Below, piece after piece: positions 15,893 through 22,980 of a stretch of 27,238 nt of DNA. Source of the DNA: a virus; the IMG/VR virus record IMGVR_UViG_3300038701_001736, positions 1-27,238 of that record; one strand, given 5' to 3'. A program made the translations under genes and the position numbers. The notes under the pieces are model-generated. The model had not been told where the DNA came from and did not search any database. It was given only the letters and a program-made list of their open reading frames with translations. Each line of letters starts with the position of its first letter. Position 1 is the stretch's first letter.

Positions 15893-16417
15893 TGCTGTGA
15901 TTTCGGACTGCTTGAGGTGGCTATGCTCGTTGTTTTCACCAGCACCAGACCCAGGCAGGTTTCGTTGAATATCGCTCATAATCCGGTCATTCACTGACTG
16001 CTTCTTCCGCTGAGCCCACTCGAAAATCTCTGTCTCGATACCCATCAAGTAGGCGTGAAGTGGAGAGCCGTCCTTTTTTGAACCTACAACAATATACTTT
16101 GCCTTGTCAACAGACGCCTTTGTCTCTTCATTAAGGGGTTGAGCGCCATCTTTATCAATAAACACCCATCCTCGCTCAATAAAGCGCTCAATTCGATTGT
16201 CCCGGTCATTTACCCAACGAAGACTGAACCCATCAATCGGCTTGACCGGCAATTTCTGCTCACCAAAATCAGCGGAGGCAGAATTTTGCTTGATGCGCTC
16301 GAACTTTGCTTTGAGCATTTCCTCGCGCTTGCTTGGGCGACCGGATTTGCGGGCCATGAAGTCAGGCTCATCATCAGGCGTAGGCGCGACAGGCTTGGTA
16401 TTGTCAATCGTGGTCAT
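15884..16417 (-). CDS. Conserved capsid-region protein of unknown function (177 aa)
   Basis: I recall this family from the scaffold-capsid interval of other phages. It has a basic N-terminal part (ARKSGRPSKREEMLKAKFER), a core FSLRWVNDRDNRIERFIERG followed by WVFID, and a helix with LHAYLMGIETEIFEWAQRKK. No enzymatic motif is visible. The function is not known to me; it may regulate capsid assembly or be a minor internal protein. The start ATG lies 1 nt after the scaffold stop (TGA-A-ATG) with GGAG upstream. The stop codon is inside the hairpin that precedes the next gene. Confidence 0.6.
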   Translation of the reverse strand: MTTIDNTKPVAPTPDDEPDFMARKSGRPSKREEMLKAKFERIKQNSASADFGEQKLPVKPIDGFSLRWVNDRDNRIERFIERGWVFIDKDGAQPLNEETKASVDKAKYIVVGSKKDGSPLHAYLMGIETEIFEWAQRKKQSVNDRIMSDIQRNLPGSGAGENNEHSHLKQSEITANS

Positions 16418-16418
16418 T

Positions 16419-17243
16419 TCAGTTCTCCTGGTTCATCTTCGCCCAGTCTTGGGCATACTTGTCCTTGTCGCCGCCGTACATGCGGGCAACGATGCGCGCG
16501 ATATTCGGGTCATTTTGTTTTTCAGCGGGCATTTGCGACCACTCAGTCACCTTGCGCGGCGATCCAGAGCGCCCGGCCCGGCGAACGCCTTCAACCTTTG
16601 GCGCGGCCTTCTTGGGTGAGTCACCCAGCTCGGCATCAACGCGGGCCTTCACCTCGTCAAGAAACGCCTTACCACGAAGGTTCGGGTTTTCTTGCGACAA
16701 ACGCTGGCCAACAATCTCGGCGGCAGTAGCCTTTTTGAGGTCGGCGCTCGACGACGAAGCGTCGTATTCCGGGTTCTGTGAGAGCCAGTCGCCAATCTCG
16801 GCCTGGAGGCTGCTAGAAGTCTGCTTGCCGGACATTTCATCGCGGATTTCGTCACGGCGAGACAAAAGGTCTTCTGCTCGGTTGGCGTCGCCAGCCCTGT
16901 AGGCCCCTTGAAGCTCGGTGCGGATTTTGGCTAGCTCGTCTTCCATTTGGCGGGCATAGAGCTTTTCATGACGCTGTTTGAAGCCATTGAACTCGTCGAG
17001 TTGCCCGCGAAGCGTCTCAACTTCCCGCTTAAGCTTCGGCAGCGACTTCTCAAACATCTCATTGTATTCGTCCGGGTCGTCCACGAAGCTATCAGGCACC
17101 TCGCCCTTCCACTCGTCACGCGGCTTCCAACCCCGCTCACGGGCGACCTTCTCCGGTGATGGCTGGGCCTCCTCGACCGGGGGCGCTTCTGCCTCTACCT
17201 GCACGTCTGGCGTCTCTACGGTCTTTTGTTCTTGCTCGCTCAT
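16419..17243 (-). CDS. Capsid scaffolding protein (274 aa)
   Basis: The protein is acidic and highly helical. It has a disordered Pro/Glu-rich N terminus (QVEAEAPPVEEAQPSPEKV), then the frequent scaffold-type segment ARERGWKPRDEWKG, a central coiled coil (LKREVETLRGQLDEFNGFKQ and onward to ~130), and a basic, Lys/Arg-rich C terminus (PKVEGVRRAGRSGSPRKV; YGGDKDKYAQDWAKMNQ) that would bind the capsid interior. It directs procapsid assembly and exits or is degraded on packaging. The ATG at 17243 is used because it follows the GroES-like stop closely and has AAGGA 9 nt upstream. Confidence 0.8.
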   Translation of the reverse strand: MSEQEQKTVETPDVQVEAEAPPVEEAQPSPEKVARERGWKPRDEWKGEVPDSFVDDPDEYNEMFEKSLPKLKREVETLRGQLDEFNGFKQRHEKLYARQMEDELAKIRTELQGAYRAGDANRAEDLLSRRDEIRDEMSGKQTSSSLQAEIGDWLSQNPEYDASSSSADLKKATAAEIVGQRLSQENPNLRGKAFLDEVKARVDAELGDSPKKAAPKVEGVRRAGRSGSPRKVTEWSQMPAEKQNDPNIARIVARMYGGDKDKYAQDWAKMNQEN

Positions 17244-17247
17244 GATT

Positions 17248-17577
17248 TCATTCCTTGATGATGGCAATAATGTCGGTGTCACAGATCATGCGATACTTGC
17301 TCTCACTGTCGTCCGCAAAATTGTCGATAAAGTTGCTTCCGGCGTATTTCTTGAAGATAATCCTGTCACCGGCTTTGGGTGGGCTTTCAGCGTGATAAAG
17401 CTCTTTGAACGCCCCAGCGCCAACCTTGACGACTTCGCCAACGACCTCGGCAAATTTGTTCCGATCCTTGGCTTCGTCAGGCAAAAAAATGCCGCCAGTC
17501 GTCTTTTCCTCGACCTTTTCTTGCCGAATTAGAACCATGTCCCATTGCGGCTCAATATGTTCGGGATTCAGTGTCAT
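17248..17577 (-). CDS. GroES-like (Cpn10) co-chaperonin (109 aa)
   Basis: The GroES fold signature is present throughout. It includes MVLIRQEKVEEKTTGGIFLP (the first strand plus mobile loop; the GGIFLP tip that binds GroEL apical domains is near residues 28-33), then EVVGEVVKVGAGAF, a GDRIIFKKYAG strand (GroES: GDRVLFxKYAG), and a final strand YRMICDTDIIAIIKE matching the GroES 'ILRESDILAVI' end. Length is slightly above bacterial GroES (~97). Like T4 Gp31 it could redirect the host chaperonin to fold the capsid protein, which fits its place next to scaffold and capsid. The ATG at 17577 has GAGG 9 nt upstream and overlaps the preceding gene by 26 nt. Confidence 0.85.
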   Translation of the reverse strand: MTLNPEHIEPQWDMVLIRQEKVEEKTTGGIFLPDEAKDRNKFAEVVGEVVKVGAGAFKELYHAESPPKAGDRIIFKKYAGSNFIDNFADDSESKYRMICDTDIIAIIKE

Positions 17578-17827
17578 CTTCGTTTTCCTCAATTTCATCT
17601 ACTCGAATGTCGTCCCAAGTGGCTTCCTCAAGAAGCTCAAGCATCTGGATTGCGCTACGCTCCCAATGGAGGTCGTGGAGCGCCTCCGGGTTGGACAGGT
17701 TGCGGCCCATTGCCCATAGCTGCTCCTTGGCCATTTGCTCCCGGTACTCCCGGTACTTGCGGAGCTGGCTGAAAACCTCCTGCGTTAGCGGGCTGTCCCG
17801 CCATTCCTGATACATTTCCGAATTCAT
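17552..17827 (-). CDS. Small helical protein nested in the portal 3' end (91 aa)
   Basis: The first 173 nt lie in another frame of the portal gene. The protein is charged and helical: EWRDSPLTQEVFSQLRKYRE, then RNLSNPEALHDLHWERSAIQ, then an acidic tail (EIENEDDTESRTY-like). The 'W..SP.T.....L...RE' start resembles small unnamed phage proteins encoded near portals. A very strong AAGGAGAT ribosome site sits 5-6 nt before the ATG at 17827, which argues strongly that it is translated. Function unknown. Confidence 0.7.
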   Translation of the reverse strand: MNSEMYQEWRDSPLTQEVFSQLRKYREYREQMAKEQLWAMGRNLSNPEALHDLHWERSAIQMLELLEEATWDDIRVDEIEENEDDTESRTY

Positions 17828-19721
17828 TTATCATCTCCTTCAATGCGCTTAACTGGGCCATATACAATTCAAGCTGTCGGCCTTGCTCTTTCGATTCCGC
17901 ATTGGCCACGTTTTCAATAGCAGCGGTTTCCATTTCGAGGATTTCCGCTTGAGCTTTTTGGGCCGCGATAGCGATCCGGGCCTTGTCGTTTTCCAACTTG
18001 GCCATTTTGATAAGAGTTTCCGGGTTGGGCTGCGGCTCTTTTGGCATGAGCGATTCCGGGTCATCGATATTCGCTGCCGCCAAAACACGTTTGGTGGCTT
18101 CCATCGGATCAAGCTTGCCCTGGTCGGCCAGACTCATGATTAGCTCAGCCTTGGCCATAGCCGCGCCATTCGTGACCATTTCCGGGTCCGTAATAGGCAT
18201 TACGTCCATGTCGAGAGCAAAATCTTCCGGTGACAGAAAGTCTCTATCAAGTATTTGCTGGTATTTAGGGTATACAGACTCAATATTTTCGCCGTCTATT
18301 TTAAACAGAAGTCGCATTTCATGCTTGAGAGCGCGATGGATACGTTTATAAATAGCAACAAACTGCTTTGAACCCTGCTCCACCAGCGTCAAAATTGTGG
18401 TCGGGGCGAGATTTGTACTTGTTTCTCCCATCATTACGTCTTTGACTGACGAAATGTCCTGGGCAGCACTGATCATAAGGCTCAAGAGCTGAAATGTCGT
18501 TGGAGAAGGTCCGCCGAAGTCGAGGGGGACCAGCTCGTTCTTGATCGTCTCACCAAAGCTCTCCACAGGCTTCCACTCGCCTGGTTTGAAGCGGGCATCG
18601 CCTGCACGAAGTTTCAATCGCTTGCCAATGAAGCCTGATTTGGAGTTTTGCCAGTGGGCGGCGTCGTTAAGCTGGTTGATCGCCGTGTTGACCTCGGAAT
18701 TGAGCGGGCCGAGCAGCCAGCCAAAGCCAATGCCGTAAAATCCGCCGTCAGGATTGGGGATGAAATCGTATTTGATGTAGTATTGGCGCGGCTCAATCGG
18801 GCTACCAGCTTGATCGAATGCCACAGCGTCTTCCGGGAAGAAGTTGGCTACAACCCGCAAAGGGATGCCGCCATTTTTCGTCATTGTGATGATGTAGGGC
18901 TCTGGATAGCCGTCGCCGTCCATATCGTATCGGCAGTGGGCCTCAAGCAGCTCGACAGGCTCGGTTGACCCTTCTGGAACCAGCGCTTTGACGGCATCAG
19001 CGTCATAGAGGCCGGTCATGACACGCTCTGCCATTTGGAAGGGGTAAAGTTCGAACACCTCGGTTACTTGCGGCGCTTTTTTGAGGCTCTTGGCGTCCAT
19101 ATTGACGACCAGATCGCGGGCTGAGAGGTATTTTGAGTCCGGCCCGTTGTTCCACCAAAGTTTTCTGAACGCGCACCCCGAAATTGGCAGGTTATGCAAG
19201 AGCTGGTCAGTGTCCGTTTCCCAGCTTTCCATCTCTTCAAGAAGCTGCCAGCTCATAAACTCCGACACATTGCGGGCTCTATCGGCTTTTGCACCAGGGG
19301 GCACGGCATAAACCGGCTTACCGCCTTCGCCTTGCTGGTTTGGATCGACCAGTCCGCTATCATCACCAATAATTTTGGCCTTTACGATGTCGCGACCGGG
19401 GAAGATGCCGGGATAGGCGCGAGCCGCAAATTGAATTGAGGCCGTTGTGATCAGCGGGAAGATGACGTTCGAGCATCCATTGAACGGATAGCTTTTGTTC
19501 TTCTTCTTTTGGAGGGCCATTTCCATGCCCTTGTCGTAGGCATCGACCCAATCTTGTCGGCTGGCCTCGTCAATCTCATATTGTTCATGAGCGCGTCGGG
19601 TCGCCAGCATGATGGCGTTTTCGTCAACGACGCCTATCAGATTGCTTTCTTCAGCCAGCAGTTCAAGCGGCAAGATCTCCTCTTCCAGAGGCGCTTCATC
19701 GAAAACGGGGGCATCAACCAT
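17655..19721 (-). CDS. Portal protein, P22-like class (688 aa)
   Basis: Typical portal features are PFNGCSNVIFPLITTASIQF near residues 78-97, a wing-type domain, and the C-terminal half motif MMGETSTNLAPTTILTLVEQ followed by a long helix (FVAIYKRIHRALKHEMRLLF). A GFGWLLGPLNSEVNTAINQL helix (core/clip region) is also present. After about residue 560 there is an extended helical barrel (LIKMAKLENDKARIAIAAQK), and finally a Pro/Gly/Ala/Gln-rich tail of ~50 residues. The dodecameric portal forms the DNA entry channel and binds terminase. The start lies 2 nt after the TerL stop. The last 173 nt also encode the small nested gene, which may explain the low-complexity C terminus. Confidence 0.86.
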   Translation of the reverse strand: MVDAPVFDEAPLEEEILPLELLAEESNLIGVVDENAIMLATRRAHEQYEIDEASRQDWVDAYDKGMEMALQKKKNKSYPFNGCSNVIFPLITTASIQFAARAYPGIFPGRDIVKAKIIGDDSGLVDPNQQGEGGKPVYAVPPGAKADRARNVSEFMSWQLLEEMESWETDTDQLLHNLPISGCAFRKLWWNNGPDSKYLSARDLVVNMDAKSLKKAPQVTEVFELYPFQMAERVMTGLYDADAVKALVPEGSTEPVELLEAHCRYDMDGDGYPEPYIITMTKNGGIPLRVVANFFPEDAVAFDQAGSPIEPRQYYIKYDFIPNPDGGFYGIGFGWLLGPLNSEVNTAINQLNDAAHWQNSKSGFIGKRLKLRAGDARFKPGEWKPVESFGETIKNELVPLDFGGPSPTTFQLLSLMISAAQDISSVKDVMMGETSTNLAPTTILTLVEQGSKQFVAIYKRIHRALKHEMRLLFKIDGENIESVYPKYQQILDRDFLSPEDFALDMDVMPITDPEMVTNGAAMAKAELIMSLADQGKLDPMEATKRVLAAANIDDPESLMPKEPQPNPETLIKMAKLENDKARIAIAAQKAQAEILEMETAAIENVANAESKEQGRQLELYMAQLSALKEMINEFGNVSGMAGQPANAGGFQPAPQVPGVPGANGQGAAMGNGPQPVQPGGAPRPPLGA

Positions 19722-19723
19722 GT

Positions 19724-21181
19724 CTAATATCCTGTGTGTTCATCCCTGAAATCATTGCCGCCGCGTGAGCCACGCAAGGTCGCAAGGAAGTCATCTTCGT
19801 CAGCCATGTGCGGACTTTCATTGCCCGGCACAAGGAAAGTCAAGGCCAAAGCATCCGCCCAGTCAGGACTTTCAAGACCGCGCTTCTTCATATGGTCTTT
19901 CTTTTCCAAGAGCATTTTATTGCTATTTTGGTCAAAAGAATACTCCGGGCCGACAAGTTGAGCGCGAATCCTGTCGTCGTTTGGAATGTCGGCTGTTTCA
20001 AGCCAGGTCTTCATCTTGTCCCACAGCTCAATCCTGAGATTGTAATAGATGCGTGGGTTTGACGCTCTTCGGCCTGACGAGACGCTGATAGGTGAGTAAT
20101 CCAGCCGGGTTAGCATGTCGTATACGCCTGCACCGATACCAACGGAGTCGATGAAGCATTGACATCTTTCGCGCTCCAGGTGAGCCGCGATGATTTGTGT
20201 CAGGCTGACAAGGTCGCGTTCTTTATGGAACTCGTGCTTGATGATTTTTGGGCCTTTGCGCCAGACAAAGCAGCTCGCATCGTCACCGTATCGGGCCACA
20301 TCGACGCCCATGAGCAGCGGAAAGTCCTGATAATCGTCCTCATTGAGCTTTCGGTATTGCGCACCCTCGACAATGTCGGTCGGGATAAGCTGGGCAGTGG
20401 CTTGGCGTGGGAATTGCCCCAGCACGCGGACGCGAACATAATCGGAGTCCTCGCCGTAGTCTTCGACTAGTTCGTTGAGGTATTTGCGGTCAGCCATCTT
20501 GGCTGTTCGCGAGTCGATATTGCGATTGTCCCAGCGCTGCTTGAGCTTGTGGAAGGTGTCGTAGAAATAGCCCGACGTTCTTGTCGGGTTTCCAAAGGCC
20601 AGCCACATGGCTCCCGGCGTTGTCATGGCACCGGAGGCGACTTGCCAGATCACATCGGGGATGCCGCTAGCCTCGTCGAAGATCATGAAGGTGTATTTTT
20701 CGTGCTGCCCGGCGAAGGCTTCGGAGTTGTTTTCCGACCACGGGATTGCTGCCGTGTACCATGTCTCAGGGTCTTCGACGGCCCGAAAGCTTTCCTTTTC
20801 CCACTTGAACATGTCGCGATTGATGGACAGCTTGTGCCACTTGGCCAGCTCTCGCCAAGTCCGGTTTTTAAGCTGCCTCTCGGTGTTTGCCGTTACCGTG
20901 CCAAGGCAACCGGGTCTGGTGGACATGTAGAAAAGGGCAATCCAGGACACCAGCGCTGACTTACCGACACCGTGACCAGACGCCACAGACAATCGGACGG
21001 GTCCGCCATAACGCTCTTTGCGCTTGAGTTGCTTGCCGAGGTCCTTGAGAAATTCGCGCTGCCACTTGTCAGGCCCATCAAAGCCTTTCAAGTCGCCTTG
21101 CCCCCAATCAAATGCACCCAAGACATAGCGAAGTGGATCATACCGGCACGAGCCAAGGAACTCTGCAAGTTCAGCGCTCAT
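19724..21181 (-). CDS. terL: Terminase large subunit (485 aa)
   Basis: Both motor and nuclease domains are complete. The ATPase has Walker A SGHGVGKS at residues 68-75, Walker B FMIFDE at 165-170 and a coupling-type GNPTRTSG at 197-204. The RNase-H-like nuclease has its acidic triad region at GVDVARYGDD (D294), CFIDSVGIGAG (D345) and SPDWADALAL (D440/D443). The enzyme translocates DNA into procapsids and cuts concatemers. It overlaps the glycosyltransferase gene by 11 nt and is followed by portal after 2 nt. No small-subunit gene precedes it; the best candidate lies at 25851-26330. Confidence 0.93.
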   Translation of the reverse strand: MSAELAEFLGSCRYDPLRYVLGAFDWGQGDLKGFDGPDKWQREFLKDLGKQLKRKERYGGPVRLSVASGHGVGKSALVSWIALFYMSTRPGCLGTVTANTERQLKNRTWRELAKWHKLSINRDMFKWEKESFRAVEDPETWYTAAIPWSENNSEAFAGQHEKYTFMIFDEASGIPDVIWQVASGAMTTPGAMWLAFGNPTRTSGYFYDTFHKLKQRWDNRNIDSRTAKMADRKYLNELVEDYGEDSDYVRVRVLGQFPRQATAQLIPTDIVEGAQYRKLNEDDYQDFPLLMGVDVARYGDDASCFVWRKGPKIIKHEFHKERDLVSLTQIIAAHLERERCQCFIDSVGIGAGVYDMLTRLDYSPISVSSGRRASNPRIYYNLRIELWDKMKTWLETADIPNDDRIRAQLVGPEYSFDQNSNKMLLEKKDHMKKRGLESPDWADALALTFLVPGNESPHMADEDDFLATLRGSRGGNDFRDEHTGY

Positions 21182-21884
21182 TGCTTTGCTCTTCTTGCAG
21201 TTCGTTAAATATATGGTTTGCCATTATTTCGCGCATCGGCATCATGTTCCAATGATCGAGCGGAATGACTGTATCAATCCAGACGTCAATGTTATTGTTT
21301 TGACATAGCTGGCAGAAATAATAGTCTTCGCCATTGTATGACTTTTCTGCACCTGACGGACACGGTCCTATCTTGTAGTCAAAATAGGCTCTCACCTTGT
21401 CATTGCCAGTAGACTCATGGGTGTACCAGTCAACTTTGTCTTCAAGGCTTTCAAAGACGTGTCGTTTAATCCGCATGAATGCTGTTGCGCCATGCCCTGT
21501 GAGGAGCGGGTACTTACCGAGATGATTTTTTACGCTGTGTGTTTTGTGGTCGGGCTTGATGTGGGCGCAAAACTTGACCTTGCCGGTCGTGTCTCGGCGC
21601 TGGGGCGCTGCGGCAACCACATCGACATCATGGGACAGAAGTGCGTGGAAGGCTTCTGGTGTGAACCCGATATCATCGTCAATCCAGACGATCTCATCAG
21701 CACCCATCTTTAGCGCCTGGTGACAGAGTGCATTTCTGACGCGGGGTGTATTGGCGTGACCAACTGCATTGATCCAGTCAACGCGCAACTCATCGGAGTG
21801 CTGGCCGATCACACGAATGATGGAGTCCACAAAGGCAGGCGTTGGCGCTCTGGCCACAGGTGTCAATACGAACACATGCCGCAT
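21171..21884 (-). CDS. GT-A type glycosyltransferase (237 aa)
   Basis: The N-terminal part has ANTPRVRNALCHQALKMGAD followed by the nucleotide-sugar/metal motif VWIDDDIGFTP (D69-D71). Downstream are a GHGATAFMRIKRHVFESL segment and NGEDYYFCQLCQNNNIDVWI with a late His (PLDHWNMM), the order expected of GT2-like phage glycosyltransferases. The acceptor is unknown: virion protein, DNA base or host surface glycan are possible. The ATG at 21884 is preferred over one four codons upstream because it has GGAG 6 nt away. It is the first gene of the leftward late operon, ahead of terL, where a small terminase gene would often be found. Confidence 0.8.
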   Translation of the reverse strand: MRHVFVLTPVARAPTPAFVDSIIRVIGQHSDELRVDWINAVGHANTPRVRNALCHQALKMGADEIVWIDDDIGFTPEAFHALLSHDVDVVAAAPQRRDTTGKVKFCAHIKPDHKTHSVKNHLGKYPLLTGHGATAFMRIKRHVFESLEDKVDWYTHESTGNDKVRAYFDYKIGPCPSGAEKSYNGEDYYFCQLCQNNNIDVWIDTVIPLDHWNMMPMREIMANHIFNELQEEQSNER

Positions 21885-21916
21885 CGCTATCTCCATTCAC
21901 TCAATCAATAGAACGC

Positions 21917-21945
21917 AAGCTAATCATAGTTTTCGTCTATGTCAA
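21917..21945 (-). promoter_or_regulatory. Candidate leftward late-operon promoter
   Basis: On the minus strand a perfect TTGACA (21945-21940) is followed after 17 nt by TAGCTT (21922-21917), a weak -10 with three of six consensus bases. Transcription would start around 21910, giving a leader of about 25 nt before the glycosyltransferase ATG. A phage-specific late activator could compensate for the poor -10. Confidence 0.35.
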
Positions 21946-22053
21946 ATACGGTCTCCAAGCCGACTCCCATATAAATCATCCAATCCAATCAACCCTCTAG
22001 CCCTCACCACCCGACAATCCCTCTTGACAGAGATTATGACTACTCCCCCTATA

Positions 22054-22091
22054 ACCCCCTCGGGTTCCAGCGTAAGCGAACACGAGAGGGT
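22054..22091. repeat. Imperfect inverted repeat / large hairpin
   Basis: ACCCCCTCG (22054-22062) pairs with CGAGAGGGT (22083-22091) with one mismatch. Inside, GTTC pairs with GAAC and a GC pair closes a GTAA loop. On the plus strand a T-rich stretch (ending ATTTTTTTC at about 22111-22121) follows only after ~20 nt and a second AT hairpin (TTGAAA-TTAT-TTTCAA), so a terminator is possible but not classical. An operator is the alternative. Confidence 0.5.
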
Positions 22092-22196
22092 GCTTGAAAT
22101 TATTTTCAATATATTTTTTTCACCGACCCACAAAACATTTACCGACAACAGAAGCTGCCAGGAAAAAAGGGACCCGCCAGATTGAGCGGTTTCCAA

Positions 22197-22224
22197 ACAT
22201 CGATTGGCAGACATCGATTGGCAG
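22197..22224. repeat. Tandem 14-bp direct repeat (two copies)
   Basis: The unit ACATCGATTGGCAG occurs twice head to tail without a gap, and the next three bases (ACA) begin a third copy. The unit contains ATCGAT. It lies in non-coding DNA at the edge of the G-rich tract and could be an iteron-like protein-binding site or a replication slippage product. Confidence 0.85.
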
Positions 22225-22225
22225 A

Positions 22226-22440
22226 CAGAGAGGGGAGAGGTCTCCAACCACCCCTACCACTGAACACCAGACAGACACCGGGGCAGGCGGAAGGGGACCC
22301 AGAGCGGGGGGCGAGGCGAGAGCGGCTGATAGCTTGACCAGGGCGGGGACAGGAGAGGCGAGAGGCGACGGGATGGGGCGCGGACAGGGCGGGACGGGAA
22401 GGCGTTGTAAGGTGGGCGAGAGGCAAGGTATGGGCATCTT
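22226..22440 (+). other. G-rich, purine-skewed non-coding tract
   Basis: The plus strand carries many runs of three to six G in a short distance with few C runs, for example around 22281-22312. At 22370-22398, GGG, GGGG, GGG, GGG and GGG are separated by 2, 8, 1 and 2 nt. One loop of 8 nt is just outside the strict quadruplex rule. The strand bias differs sharply from all surrounding sequence. Confidence 0.7.
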
Positions 22441-22586
22441 CCCCAAACACCACACATTCTACTAACCCGTCACTGCACTCCAGACATCGCTAGATATACC
22501 TGGCGATTACGGTTTGCGCTCCTCTATCCTGTCTTTGCATTGCCTTGTGTTTCGTTGTCTCGATTCCGTTGCATCCGGCGATTCTT

Positions 22587-22626
22587 ATTAACTGACCGGT
22601 TAATTGAAGGGTGACAGGATTTGTCA
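22587..22626. promoter_or_regulatory. Two adjacent inverted repeats, putative operators
   Basis: ATTAAC-N6-GTTAAT (22587-22604) with a central ACCGGT, and TGACA-N5-TGTCA (22612-22626), lie 7 nt apart. Their palindromic form and position about 100 nt upstream of the rightward promoter candidate suggest repressor or activator sites. HTH proteins encoded at 25609-25854 and 26627-26863 are possible binders. Confidence 0.45.
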
Positions 22627-22653
22627 TCCAGGCTCATTCTATGTGTTTCCCTT

Positions 22654-22722
22654 TATCTATAGATATTTTCCATACCCTTTCTCGTCTGCCCGTTATTGCC
22701 TTGTTAGGGTTTGGTCTATAGA
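22654..22722. repeat. Paired TCTATAGA palindromes
   Basis: A perfect 12-bp palindrome TATCTATAGATA spans 22654-22665. The core TCTATAGA recurs at 22715-22722, where it overlaps the candidate -10 box of the rightward promoter. Both copies continue with AT, so TCTATAGAT is shared. Two copies about 60 bp apart suggest two promoters or paired operator sites. Confidence 0.5.
22696..22722 (+). promoter_or_regulatory. Candidate promoter for the rightward cassette block
   Basis: TTGCCT (22696-22701) is followed after 15 nt by TATAGA (22717-22722). The spacing is short. Transcription would begin near 22730, just before the first hairpin of element copy 1, which would explain why that copy lacks the large upstream hairpin found in copies 2, 4, 5 and 6. 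Confidence 0.35.
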
Positions 22723-22732
22723 TTGAACGCTA

Positions 22733-22766
22733 ATAGGGAACACCCTATCAACGGTAAAGGAAACCG
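22733..22766 (+). promoter_or_regulatory. Start-associated hairpin element, copy 1 (hairpins B and C)
   Basis: Hairpin B is ATAGGG-AACA-CCCTAT (22733-22748). Hairpin C is CGGT-AAAGGAA-ACCG (22752-22766), with the Shine-Dalgarno in its loop and AAC between stem and ATG. It heads the first cassette. No hairpin A is seen; the transcript probably starts here. Confidence 0.7.
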
Positions 22767-22769
22767 AAC

Positions 22770-22970
22770 ATGAAAATCCAATTGACCGATTACAAGCCGG
22801 GCGGCGTTTCAACCTTCATGATCCGCTCTGGGCCTATGACGATGTGGTTTGAGCTGGAAAGCGAGACTGGGAAGCCTGCCAGCGTCATGCCGCTTGTAGA
22901 ACCCTACGCCACAAAGGCCCAAACCGAGGGCCGCATCCTTCTGAGCCAGCGCAATCGTCACAAGGGGTGA
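22770..22970 (+). CDS. Small protein of unknown function (66 aa)
   Basis: No family is recognised. The sequence opens MKIQLTDYKPGGVSTFMIRS and continues with a short strand pair (GPMTMWFELESETGKPA) and a polar, basic C terminus (GRILLSQRNRHKG). There is no signal peptide or TM helix. The ATG is fixed by the AAAGGAA ribosome site presented in the loop of a mini-hairpin, 3 nt from the stem. It is the first gene of the plus-strand block and the only gene of its cassette. Confidence 0.7.
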   Translation: MKIQLTDYKPGGVSTFMIRSGPMTMWFELESETGKPASVMPLVEPYATKAQTEGRILLSQRNRHKG

Positions 22971-22980
22971 CGCCCGGTGT

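Larger units (their letters stand above)
21885..22769. other. Long non-coding control region between the leftward late operon and the rightward cassette block
   Basis: About 880 nt without a credible gene. Frames that stay open here lack ribosome sites and have skewed composition (Gly/Arg/Pro-rich on either strand). It holds a candidate leftward promoter, an imperfect hairpin, a 14-bp tandem repeat, a G-rich tract, three inverted repeats and a candidate rightward promoter, each listed separately. A divergent regulatory hub is the simplest reading; an origin or packaging site cannot be excluded. Confidence 0.7.

Noticed and set aside
22024-22055. TTGACA followed by TATAAC as a plus-strand promoter
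   Set aside because: The spacer is 20 nt, too long for a normal sigma-70 promoter, and no gene starts for 700 nt downstream.
22370-22398. Canonical G-quadruplex
   Set aside because: One loop is 8 nt, outside the strict 1-7 rule, so it is kept only as a possible relaxed quadruplex within the G-rich tract.
22094-22465. Open frames in the G-rich control region (both strands)
   Set aside because: The plus-strand frame needs a TTG start without a ribosome site, and its protein is low complexity (Gly/Arg/Thr). The minus-strand frames are Pro/Ser-rich. They are explained by base skew.
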